A stretch of 64,000 nt of DNA from Nocardioides sp. GY 10113 (GTDB lineage: Bacteria > Actinomycetota > Actinomycetes > Propionibacteriales > Nocardioidaceae), in contig NZ_STGK01000016.1 of the NCBI RefSeq assembly GCF_004919105.1, positions 1-64,000 on the forward strand, given 5' to 3'. Shown here in pieces: positions 1-6,744 of the stretch. The notes beneath the pieces were generated by a model. It did no database searches. It was not told the DNA's origin and saw nothing but the letters and a program-made list of their open reading frames with translations. The number at the start of each line of letters is the position of its first letter. Position 1 is the first letter of the stretch. Made by a program: the position numbers and the translations under genes.

Positions 1-345
1 ATTTCGGCGGCCCACGCCCGCCGCCTGGCCTGCACCGCCAAGATCGTCCCCGCCGTCCTCGGCGGCCGGTCCGAGGTCCTCGACCTCGGCCGCGCCCACC
101 GCCTCTTCACCCCGGCCCAACGCAAGGCACTCCGGCTCCGGGACACCACCTGCCGCGCCGAGGGCTGCACGGTCCCCGCCACCTGGTGCGAGGCACACCA
201 CGAAGTCCCGTGGTCCCGCGGCGGCGCCACGGACCTCGAGAACGCCGTCCTCCTCTGCGGGTTCCACCACCACCGCACCCACGACCCGGCGTACGACACC
301 GACAAGCTCCCCAACGGCGACCACCGCTACCACCGACGCCACTAG
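1..345 (+). CDS. DUF222/HNH endonuclease-domain protein, C-terminal part (truncated by window edge)
   Basis: Frame 1 is open from the first base to a TAG at 343-345, so only the last 114 residues are present. The fragment has an HNH module of the DUF222-associated type: a Cys pair (C-RAEGC), then WCEAHHEVPWSRGG, then ENAVLLCGFHHHRTHD. These give the ββα-metal His residues and zinc-binding cysteines. Proteins of this family are abundant and multicopy in Nocardioides and Mycobacterium; their biological role is not established. The upstream DUF222 domain should lie before the window. Family assignment is firm, function is not. Confidence 0.85.
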   Translation: MSAAHARRLACTAKIVPAVLGGRSEVLDLGRAHRLFTPAQRKALRLRDTTCRAEGCTVPATWCEAHHEVPWSRGGATDLENAVLLCGFHHHRTHDPAYDTDKLPNGDHRYHRRH

Positions 346-543
346 GCCGCCCTCGGCCGGAGCCTCCGCGGCGGCCGCGCCACGAGGCCCCGGCGGACCG
401 GAACCGGACGCGCCGTTCCGCGGCCCTACCGGCACGGCCCGCACAGGACCGCGCGCGGACCGCATGTCAGCGAACCCGCGCGAGCCACGACTCGAGCAGG
501 TAGGGTCCTGCCATCGCACGGCCCGCGCCACGTCACGGCGCGC

Positions 544-942
544 TTGATGACTCACGACGACTCTCATGGTGTCCCCCCGTCCCCCCGCGCGCGCAGGGAG
601 GCCGACGACGGACGCGACGCGACGAACCGCCTCCGACCGACCGCGCAGCGCCTGCTCCGCGATCGCTGGCCCGCCCTGACCGGCGAGCTCCGCACCGCAC
701 TCACGGCGGAGCGCGAGCCGGCGCTCGCGAGGCAGGTCGACGAGCTCGTCGTCGTCCAGCCCTGCGGGTGCGGCGACGGCTTCTGCCAGAGCTTCTACAC
801 CGCGCCGAGGCCGAACGGTCCGTGGGGACCCGGCCATCGGAACGTGGAGCTCGACCCGCCGTGGCGCGGCCTGCTGATCCTCGACGTCGTGGGCGACCGG
901 ATCGTCTACGTGGAGGTGCTCAACCGCCCTCCCCTGACCTGA
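544..942 (+). CDS. Hypothetical protein with CGCGDGFCQSFYT motif
   Basis: This is a 132-residue ORF with strong GC3 bias. I do not recognise the family. The N-terminal 40 residues are polar and low-complexity. The rest looks globular: a helix (RLLRDRWPALTGELRTALTAE), then a cysteine-rich segment CGCGDGFCQSFYT and a short β-rich C-terminus (GLLILDVVGDRIVYVEVL). The three closely spaced cysteines could bind a metal, which is inference only. The start is uncertain, since ATG 547 directly follows ATG 544. It converges on the toxin-antitoxin pair encoded on the other strand. Confidence 0.6.
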   Translation: MMTHDDSHGVPPSPRARREADDGRDATNRLRPTAQRLLRDRWPALTGELRTALTAEREPALARQVDELVVVQPCGCGDGFCQSFYTAPRPNGPWGPGHRNVELDPPWRGLLILDVVGDRIVYVEVLNRPPLT

Positions 943-965
943 TGGCGAAGCAGGCCCGCGCCACC

Positions 966-1325
966 TCAGCCCAGCCCGGGGATCACCGTGTCGACGAGGT
1001 AGACGCGCAGATCCGGCACGTCGCGGACGAGGGTCCGCCAGACCCGGCGCGGGTCGAGGTCGTCGTACTGGTGGGCGGCGAAGCTCCGCATCGCCACGAT
1101 CTGGCGCCACGGCTGGCCGGGGAAGCGCTCGAGGATCTCGTCGGGGACCCGATTGACGCCCTCGCCGATGCGGATCAGCCCCATCTCCACCGCCCACTGG
1201 CTGCGGACGTCGCCGAGGAACTCCTCCTCGCCCGCGCCCGCGATCCCGGCGAGGACGTCGCAGACCACGACGACGCGGCGCGCCGCGTCCAGTGCCTTCA
1301 CCGGGTCGTCCGGCTCCGGGCTCAC
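966..1325 (-). CDS. HepT-like HEPN-domain toxin (DUF86)
   Basis: This 119-residue, mostly helical protein carries the HEPN RNase signature Rx4HxY as R80-SFAA-H85-Q-Y87, placed as in HepT toxins. Known HepT proteins are ribonucleases that are silenced when the partner MntA adenylylates the Tyr of this motif. Its start overlaps the stop of the upstream antitoxin gene by 4 bp (ATGA), the usual coupling of this two-gene operon. All three motif residues are present, so the toxin looks intact. Acting as an anti-phage or stabilising module is inferred from the family. Confidence 0.85.
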   Translation of the reverse strand: MSPEPDDPVKALDAARRVVVVCDVLAGIAGAGEEEFLGDVRSQWAVEMGLIRIGEGVNRVPDEILERFPGQPWRQIVAMRSFAAHQYDDLDPRRVWRTLVRDVPDLRVYLVDTVIPGLG

Positions 1326-1768
1326 ACCGGCACCGCCTCGCCCAGGACCCGGTCCCGCATCTCGCCCCGGAGGGTGTCCGCCGCGACGACGTCGACCGCG
1401 ACCTGGAGCAGATCCGTCAGCGCGAGCCGCAGCCCGACCTCGTCCAGCAGCGTCGCCTCGTCGGTGAAGTCGACCAGCAGGTCGACGTCGGAGCCCGGCC
1501 GGTCCTCGCCCCGCGCGACCGAGCCGATCAGCCGAGGCGCGACCGCGTGGTGCTCGGCGACCAGCGCCCGGATCTCGGGCCGGTGCAGGTCCACGCGGGT
1601 CGACGGTCTCCCCCGGAGCGCGACGGCGATCCGTTCCAGCACGTCCGGGCTCGGCGTACGCCGACCGTTCTCGTACGCCGACAGGTTCGGCTGGGGGACC
1701 ACCGCGGCGCGCGCGAGCTGCGACTGGCTCAGGCCAGCCGCCAACCGGGCGGCGCGAAGGTCCACCAC
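1322..1768 (-). CDS. XRE helix-turn-helix fused to MntA-type nucleotidyltransferase (antitoxin)
   Basis: The first about 50 residues form an XRE-type HTH (AAGLSQSQLARAAVVPQPNLSAYE). Residues about 65-148 form a minimal nucleotidyltransferase with G82-S83 and the D94-x-D96 pair (GSVARG...GSDVDLLVDF), the metal-binding GSx10DxD signature of MNT domains. In HepT/MntA systems this enzyme AMPylates the HEPN toxin. The HTH fusion suggests that it also represses its own promoter. It is the first gene of the operon and overlaps the HepT gene by 4 bp. The region just upstream (1769-1791) is short, so its promoter must lie inside or next to the convergent-free gap before the next minus-strand gene. Confidence 0.85.
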   Translation of the reverse strand: MVDLRAARLAAGLSQSQLARAAVVPQPNLSAYENGRRTPSPDVLERIAVALRGRPSTRVDLHRPEIRALVAEHHAVAPRLIGSVARGEDRPGSDVDLLVDFTDEATLLDEVGLRLALTDLLQVAVDVVAADTLRGEMRDRVLGEAVPV

Positions 1769-1791
1769 ACCACCCTATCGGGGTGTTATCG

Positions 1792-2196
1792 CTAGCGATA
1801 TGGCTCGCGACGGGGAGCGACGACCACCCGCAGGATGCCGGCGAACACCGCGGCGACCGCCCCCCCGTCGACGTCGCCGTTGCCCCGCAACGGCACCACG
1901 AACTCGGGGTAGCGCCAGCCCTCGACGGCGATCCGGCAGCGGCGCTCGTCGAGGTCGAGGTAGGCCCAGTAATCGAGGCAGGGCGTGTCGGGCCACTGGT
2001 CGCCGTACGACCGGTCGATCTCGCTGTCGGGGTAGCGGGCGAGGAAGAGGGAGGGCGCGGCCTCCCAGAGCAGCGCGGACGGGCGCCCCTGCCCGTCCAC
2101 CAGAGCCTGCCGGACGAAGCCGACGTCGGCCGCGTCGAACACCGGGTCGCAGTGGCGGCAGACGTCGTCCACCCAGGGCGCCTCGAACCTGCTCAC
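1792..2196 (-). CDS. Hypothetical protein, 134 residues
   Basis: I chose the GTG at 2196. The same frame is open further upstream, but that part crosses the nrdB terminator and overlaps nrdB antisense. The product begins VSRFEAPWVDDVCRHCDPVFD and contains a possible CxxC (CRHC) near the start, then a mixed α/β body with several tryptophans (LDYWAYLDLDERRCRIAVEGWRYPEFVVPL). It resembles small uncharacterised actinobacterial proteins, but I cannot name a family. It sits between the MNT antitoxin gene and nrdB, all on the minus strand, and is separated from nrdB by a strong terminator. Confidence 0.55.
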   Translation of the reverse strand: MSRFEAPWVDDVCRHCDPVFDAADVGFVRQALVDGQGRPSALLWEAAPSLFLARYPDSEIDRSYGDQWPDTPCLDYWAYLDLDERRCRIAVEGWRYPEFVVPLRGNGDVDGGAVAAVFAGILRVVVAPRREPYR

Positions 2197-2223
2197 GAGG
2201 CCGGAGGCTAGAGCGAGAGGGCC

Positions 2224-2257
2224 GACCGGGGCCTCCGATTTTCGGGAGGCCCCGGTC
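2224..2257 (-). terminator. Intrinsic terminator after nrdAB
   Basis: There is a perfect 13-bp stem, GACCGGGGCCTCC (2224-2236) with GGAGGCCCCGGTC (2245-2257), and an 8-nt loop containing TTTT. It lies 5 bp beyond the nrdB stop codon and ends the nrdAB transcript. Confidence 0.8.
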
Positions 2258-2261
2258 GTGC

Positions 2262-3266
2262 TCAGAACTCCTCGTCGAACCCGACGCTCCCGCTCACCCC
2301 CACCTGATACGCCGAGACCCGGCGCTCGAAGAAGTTCGACAGCTCCTGGACGTCCTGCAGCTCCATGAACGCCAGCGGGTTCGCCGACCCGTAGATCGGC
2401 TCCAGCCCCAGCCGCTGCATCCGGCGGTCCGCGACGTGCTCGAGGTAGCTGCGCATGTCGGCGACCGACAGGCCGGCGACCCCCATGCCGAGCAGGTCCT
2501 CGGCGAACTGCGCCTCGGCATCGACGCCCTCGATCAGCATCTGCCGGATCTGACCGGCCATCTCCTCGTCGAACAGGTCGGGCTCCTCCTCGCGGACCGT
2601 GTCGACCACGTCGAAGGCGAAGCCCATGTGCATCGACTCGTCCCGGAACACCCAGTTGGTCCCCGAGGCGAGCCCGTTGAGCAGGCCGCGGGAGCGCAGG
2701 AAGTAGACGTAGGCGAAGGCGCCGTAGAAGAAGAGCCCCTCGATCACCGCGGCGAAGCAGATCAGGTTGAGCAGGAACGCGCGCCGGTGCTCGCGGGTCT
2801 CCAGCCGGTCCAGGTCGAAGACCGAGTCGATCCACTTGAAGCAGAAGTCGGCCTTGTGCTTGATCGAGGGGATGTTGTCGACGGCAGCGAACGCCTCGTG
2901 CCGCTCGGCCTCGTCGGGCACGTAGGTGTCGAGCAGGGTCAGGTAGAACTGCACGTGCACCGCCTCCTCGAAGAGCTGCCGGCTCAGGTAGAGCCGCCCC
3001 TCGGGGGAGTTGATGTGCTGGTAGAGGTTGAGCACCAGGTTGTTCGCCACGATCGTGTCGCCCGTCGCGAAGAAGGCGACCAGCCGCGAGACCAGGTGCC
3101 GCTCGGCCTCGGTCAGCCGACCCAGGTCCGCCAGGTCCGAGTGCAGGTCCACCTCCTCCACGGTCCAGTTGTTCTTGATGCCGTCACGGTAGCGCTCGTA
3201 GAAGTGCGGGTAGCGCATCGGGCGCAGGGTCAGGTTCATGCCGGGGTCGAGCAGCATCTGGTTCAC
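2262..3266 (-). CDS. nrdB: Ribonucleoside-diphosphate reductase small (β) subunit, class Ia
   Basis: This R2 subunit houses the di-iron/tyrosyl radical cofactor. Visible ligands and radical residues are D70 (FFATGDTIVANN), E101 and H104 in FEEAVHVQFY, the radical Tyr108 at the correct spacing, a Glu in AAVIEGLFFYG, and E/H in RDESMHMGFA. Length (334 aa) is normal. The GTG start overlaps the nrdA stop (GAGTGAAC), indicating translational coupling; an in-frame ATG at 3257 is an alternative. With NrdA it makes dNDPs. The gene shares the riboswitch and NrdR control described upstream of nrdA. Confidence 0.95.
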   Translation of the reverse strand: MNQMLLDPGMNLTLRPMRYPHFYERYRDGIKNNWTVEEVDLHSDLADLGRLTEAERHLVSRLVAFFATGDTIVANNLVLNLYQHINSPEGRLYLSRQLFEEAVHVQFYLTLLDTYVPDEAERHEAFAAVDNIPSIKHKADFCFKWIDSVFDLDRLETREHRRAFLLNLICFAAVIEGLFFYGAFAYVYFLRSRGLLNGLASGTNWVFRDESMHMGFAFDVVDTVREEEPDLFDEEMAGQIRQMLIEGVDAEAQFAEDLLGMGVAGLSVADMRSYLEHVADRRMQRLGLEPIYGSANPLAFMELQDVQELSNFFERRVSAYQVGVSGSVGFDEEF

Positions 3267-5701
3267 TCGCAGGCCTCGCAGGTCTCGGGGTTCTCCAGCG
3301 AGCAGGCGACGGCCTCGCTCGCGGCGACGGTCTCGGTGGGTACGGCGGCCGCGGCCGCCGCGGGGGCGACCGCGACGGTCGCCTGCTGGATCCGCGTCGC
3401 GGGCCGCGAGCGCAGGTAGTACGTCGTCTTCAGGCCGCTGCGCCAGGCGTAGGCGTACATCGAGGAGAGCTTCCCGATGGTCGGCGAGGCCATGAAGAGG
3501 TTGAGCGACTGGGCCTGGTCGATGAAGCCCTGCCGCTCGGCCGCCATCTCGACCAGCGCCTTCTGCGGCAGCTCCCAGGCGGTCCGGAAGAGGGTGCGCA
3601 CCTCCTCGGGCAGCTCGGCCACGCCCTGGACAGAGCCCTCGGCCCGCTTGATCGCCTCGCGCACCTGCGGCGTCCACAGCCCGCGCTCCTTGAGCTCGCG
3701 GACCAGCGCGGAGTTCACCTGGAGGAACTCCCCCGACAGCGTCTCGCGCTTGAACAGGTTGGAGACCTGGGGCTCGATGCACTCGTAGCACCCGGCGATC
3801 GAGGCGATGGTCGCCGTCGGGGCGATCGCGATCAGCAGCGAGTTGCGCAGCCCGTGCTCGGCGATCCGGGCCTTGAGCGCGGCCCACCGCTCGGCCTGGG
3901 TCACCGTGGCACCCCACAGGTCGGGGTGCAGGTCGCCCCGCGACGCCCGCGTCTCGTCGTACGACGGGTGCGGGCCGTGCTCGGCGGCCAGCTCGCAGGA
4001 GGCCTCCAACGCGGTCAGGTAGATCTCCTCCGAGACCCGGGTCGACAGCGCCCTGGCCTCGGGCGAGTCGAACGGCAGCCGCAGCGCGAAGAGGACGTCC
4101 TGCAGCCCCATCAGCCCGAGCCCGACCGGGCGCCAGCGCGGGTTGGACGCCGCCGACTCCGCGCTCGGGTAGTAGTTGATGTCGATCACCCGGTCCAGGA
4201 ACGGCACCGCCGTGCGGACGGTGGCGCGCAGCTTCTCCCAGTCGACCTCCGCCCCGGCGGCCCCGTCCGCCACCGGCCGCAGGTGCTGGGCCAGGTTGAC
4301 CGAGCCGAGGTTGCACACGGCCGTCTCGCCGTCGGAGGAGACCTCGATGATCTCGGTGCACAGGTTCGACAGGTGCACCACCGGCTGGCCGGGGCCAGGG
4401 GTGTCGGTGGTCTGGTTGCAGTGCCGGTTGGCGGCGTCCTTGAACGTCATCCAGCCGTTGCCGGTCTGGGCAAGCGTGCGCATCATCTTCGCGTAGAGGT
4501 CGCGGGCCTTCACCTGGCGCACGTAGCGCCCGTCGGCCTCGGCGGCCCGGTAGGCCTCCTCGAACGCCGTGCCCCACAGGTCGGGCAGCTCGGGGGCCTG
4601 GTCGGGGTCGATCAGCGACCAGGTCTCGTCCGCCTCGACGCGGCGCATGAACTCGTCGGGGATCCAGTTGGCCAGGTTGAGGTTGTGGGTGCGCCGGGCG
4701 TCCTCGCCGGTGTTGTCGCGCAGCTCGAGGAACTCCTCGATGTCGGGGTGCCACGGCTCCAGGTAGACGCAGGCCGCGCCCTTGCGCCGCCCGCCCTGGT
4801 TGACCGCGGCGACCGAGGAGTCCAGCGTGCGCAGGAACGGCACGATGCCGTTGGACTGGCCGTTGGTGCCGCGGATCAGCGCGCCCCGGGAGCGGACCCG
4901 GGAGAAGCCGATCCCGATCCCGCCGGCGAACTTCGAGAGCCGCGCGACCTGGGTGTAGCGCGAGTAGATCGAGTCCAGCTCGTCGCGAGGACTGTCCACG
5001 AGGTAGCACGAGGACATCTGGGTGTGCCGGGTGCCGGAGTTGAAGAGCGTCGGGCTGCTCGGCAGGTAGGCCAGGCTCGACATCAGCCGGTAGAAGTCGA
5101 TCGCCTCCGCCGGCGTCCGGGAGAGGCCGCAGGCGACCCGCAGCAGGAAGTACTGCGGGGTCTCGATCACCAGCCGGGTGGTCGGGTGGCGCAGCAGGTA
5201 GCGGTCGTAGACGGTGCGCAGCCCGAAGTACTCGAACCGACGGTCGGCATCCGTGTCGATCGCGAAGTCGAGCTTGCGGGCGTTGTCCTTCACGAACGCC
5301 GCGGTCTCGTCGCCGATCACGCCCTCGGCGTGGCCCAGCGCGATCGACTGGCTGAAGGAGGCGACGCCCTGGTTGCGGACCTCCTTCTCCACGTAGCCGG
5401 CGAGCAGCCGCGAGGCCAGCCGGGAGTACTGCGGCTCCTCGCCGATCATCTCGGCGGCGGTCTGGATCGACAGCCGGTCCAGCTCGGCCGTGGTGGCGCC
5501 GTCGTACAGGCCGCTGATGGTGCGGGTGGCGACCCGCATCGGGTCCACGTCCGGCAGGTCGTCGCTGACCCGGTCGACGGCGCGGACGATCTTGGTGACG
5601 TCGACGGGCTCGTGCTCGCCGTTGCGCTTGCGCACCTGCATCCCGGTGCGCGTCGGGGCCGCTGTGCCCCGCCGCGGCGCGGGGGCTTCGGTGACCGTCA
5701 T
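3263..5701 (-). CDS. nrdA: Ribonucleoside-diphosphate reductase large (α) subunit, class Ia
   Basis: This is the catalytic R1 subunit of 812 residues. It has an N-terminal ATP-cone starting at MQVRKRNGEHEPVDVTKIV. The active-site set is present: Cys in MSSCYLVDSP, N-x-C-x-E in NLCTEI, and Cys in CNLGSVNL, matching E. coli C225, N437/C439/E441 and C462. The redox-active C-terminal pair is CEACE. The start is ATG 5701 with an AGGAGAG Shine-Dalgarno 5-6 nt upstream. A much longer open frame upstream is a high-GC artefact because it runs through the riboswitch. The gene is transcribed with nrdB. B12 repression implies that a B12-dependent class II enzyme exists elsewhere in the genome, as in Streptomyces. 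Confidence 0.95.
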   Translation of the reverse strand: MTVTEAPAPRRGTAAPTRTGMQVRKRNGEHEPVDVTKIVRAVDRVSDDLPDVDPMRVATRTISGLYDGATTAELDRLSIQTAAEMIGEEPQYSRLASRLLAGYVEKEVRNQGVASFSQSIALGHAEGVIGDETAAFVKDNARKLDFAIDTDADRRFEYFGLRTVYDRYLLRHPTTRLVIETPQYFLLRVACGLSRTPAEAIDFYRLMSSLAYLPSSPTLFNSGTRHTQMSSCYLVDSPRDELDSIYSRYTQVARLSKFAGGIGIGFSRVRSRGALIRGTNGQSNGIVPFLRTLDSSVAAVNQGGRRKGAACVYLEPWHPDIEEFLELRDNTGEDARRTHNLNLANWIPDEFMRRVEADETWSLIDPDQAPELPDLWGTAFEEAYRAAEADGRYVRQVKARDLYAKMMRTLAQTGNGWMTFKDAANRHCNQTTDTPGPGQPVVHLSNLCTEIIEVSSDGETAVCNLGSVNLAQHLRPVADGAAGAEVDWEKLRATVRTAVPFLDRVIDINYYPSAESAASNPRWRPVGLGLMGLQDVLFALRLPFDSPEARALSTRVSEEIYLTALEASCELAAEHGPHPSYDETRASRGDLHPDLWGATVTQAERWAALKARIAEHGLRNSLLIAIAPTATIASIAGCYECIEPQVSNLFKRETLSGEFLQVNSALVRELKERGLWTPQVREAIKRAEGSVQGVAELPEEVRTLFRTAWELPQKALVEMAAERQGFIDQAQSLNLFMASPTIGKLSSMYAYAWRSGLKTTYYLRSRPATRIQQATVAVAPAAAAAAVPTETVAASEAVACSLENPETCEACE

Positions 5702-5830
5702 GACTCTCTCCTCGCGAGGTCGGTCCCTGGGGTCCGGGTTCGCGGGAGAGGACGGTGCGGTCGCGGTGGTCGAGCGTGTCGAGCCCGGTCGGGACCTGCC
5801 AGCCGTCGGCCGTCCCACGAGGCCTCGGAC

Positions 5831-5853
5831 CACCGCACCCGGCGGGTGCGGTG
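5831..5853 (-). promoter_or_regulatory. GC-rich hairpin just 3' of the B12 riboswitch (possible expression platform)
   Basis: A perfect 10-bp stem, CACCGCACCC / GGGTGCGGTG with a 3-nt loop, begins right after the aptamer's last box. No U-tract follows it, and the nrdA ribosome-binding site is still about 120 nt downstream. It could be a U-less terminator or simply a spacer hairpin, so its role is inferred. Confidence 0.4.
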
Positions 5854-5855
5854 CG

Positions 5856-6045
5856 CTGGCAGGTCTTCGGACTCGCGGGCACGCCGCACGACCCGGCTGT
5901 CGCCGGTCGCTCGACCCCTACTGGCCGTCGCTTCCCGAGCTCGCGCTCAGTGCTGATGACGGCGGTCGTTCCCACTCACCGCTGCGGGGCAGTCCCGGAC
6001 TCACACCGGGTTCCCTCTTGCCTCGACGTCCCTGGCTGGGGCGCC
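5856..6045 (-). promoter_or_regulatory. Cobalamin (adenosylcobalamin) riboswitch controlling nrdAB
   Basis: Read on the minus strand, the leader shows the conserved elements in order: GAGGGAACCCGGTG, GAGTCCGGGACTGCCCCGC, CACTG, CGGGAAGCG and the B12 box AGTCCGAAGACCTGCC (about 5858-5873). The element lies 155 nt upstream of nrdA. B12 repression of class Ia nrdABS through such a riboswitch is established in Streptomyces coelicolor. Here it should turn off nrdAB when cobalamin can support a class II reductase. Confidence 0.93.
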
Positions 6046-6061
6046 GAACCAGCTGCGTCGA

Positions 6062-6107
6062 CCACCATATGTGGGCACGGGACGATTCCCGGGGACCACA
6101 TCTTGGG
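6062..6107 (-). promoter_or_regulatory. Two NrdR-box-like palindromes upstream of the nrdAB leader
   Basis: On the plus strand CCACCATATGTGG (about 6062-6074) and CCACATCTTGGG (6096-6107) are imperfect palindromes with centres about 33 bp apart. Their size, sequence and about three-helical-turn spacing resemble NrdR boxes, which occur in pairs at nrd promoters. They lie just 5' of the riboswitch, where the promoter should be. I judged this by eye, without a motif score. Confidence 0.5.
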
Positions 6108-6166
6108 GCGGCGTGTCCCCGGCGTGTCGCCGGCGTGTCGCGCTCGGGCGTGTCGGCCGGCACCGC

Positions 6167-6736
6167 TCAGACGAGCACCACCGGCACGATCGCGGCCGCC
6201 ATCAGTCCCGCGGAGCCGACCGCCGCGGCGCGCTCCCCGAGCAGCCAGCCGCGACTCGCGACCAGGCGACGACGCATCGCCGCGGCGTACCCGACCGCGA
6301 TCACCGCCGCGACCCCGGCGGCCAACCAGGGCAGCCACGCGCCGCCGGCAGGGACGGCGTCGACCGCCGCCGGCACGACGTGCGCGTGGCCATGGTGCCC
6401 GCCCGGGACCGCCATCAGCGCCGTGAGCACCGCCATCAGCGCCAGGCAACCGAACCGCTCCGCGGTCATCGGGTCGCCGCGGCCGGCGAGCAGCGTCGCC
6501 CCGGCCGCCGCCGCCATCACCGCGGCCCACCCGAGCGAGGGCAGCAGGAGCCCGCCGAGCATCATCGCGTCGACCATGCCGACGCCCATCACCAGCATGG
6601 CGACCAGGGCGACCAGGGCGAGCCGGCCGCCGTGCCGGTGACGGGACTGGTGACGGGCGCAGCAGTACGCCGCGACCACCGCCAGGGCCGCGGCGCCGAC
6701 CATCAGGTCCTGGTGCCCGAGCACGCCGGCCTCCAC
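6167..6736 (-). CDS. Multi-pass membrane protein, DUF5134-like, paired with a copper amine oxidase
   Basis: The 189-residue protein has about six hydrophobic helices (for example VGAAALAVVAAYC, LALVALVAMLVMGVGM, AAVMAAAAGATLLAG). Its His- and Met-rich loops include RHQSRHRHGG, MLVMGVGMVDAMM and GGHHGHAHVV. Such a pattern is seen in DUF5134-type actinobacterial membrane proteins and would suit metal binding, but that is inference. It follows the copper amine oxidase gene by 8 bp on the same strand, so the two are probably co-transcribed. A role in copper supply to the oxidase is plausible and unproven. Confidence 0.65.
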   Translation of the reverse strand: MEAGVLGHQDLMVGAAALAVVAAYCCARHQSRHRHGGRLALVALVAMLVMGVGMVDAMMLGGLLLPSLGWAAVMAAAAGATLLAGRGDPMTAERFGCLALMAVLTALMAVPGGHHGHAHVVPAAVDAVPAGGAWLPWLAAGVAAVIAVGYAAAMRRRLVASRGWLLGERAAAVGSAGLMAAAIVPVVLV

Positions 6737-6744
6737 CCCTCGAC

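Noticed and set aside
3854..5956. Very long plus-strand open frame opposite nrdA
   Set aside because: It is a high-GC shadow: the opposite frame encodes the full NrdA with all active-site motifs.
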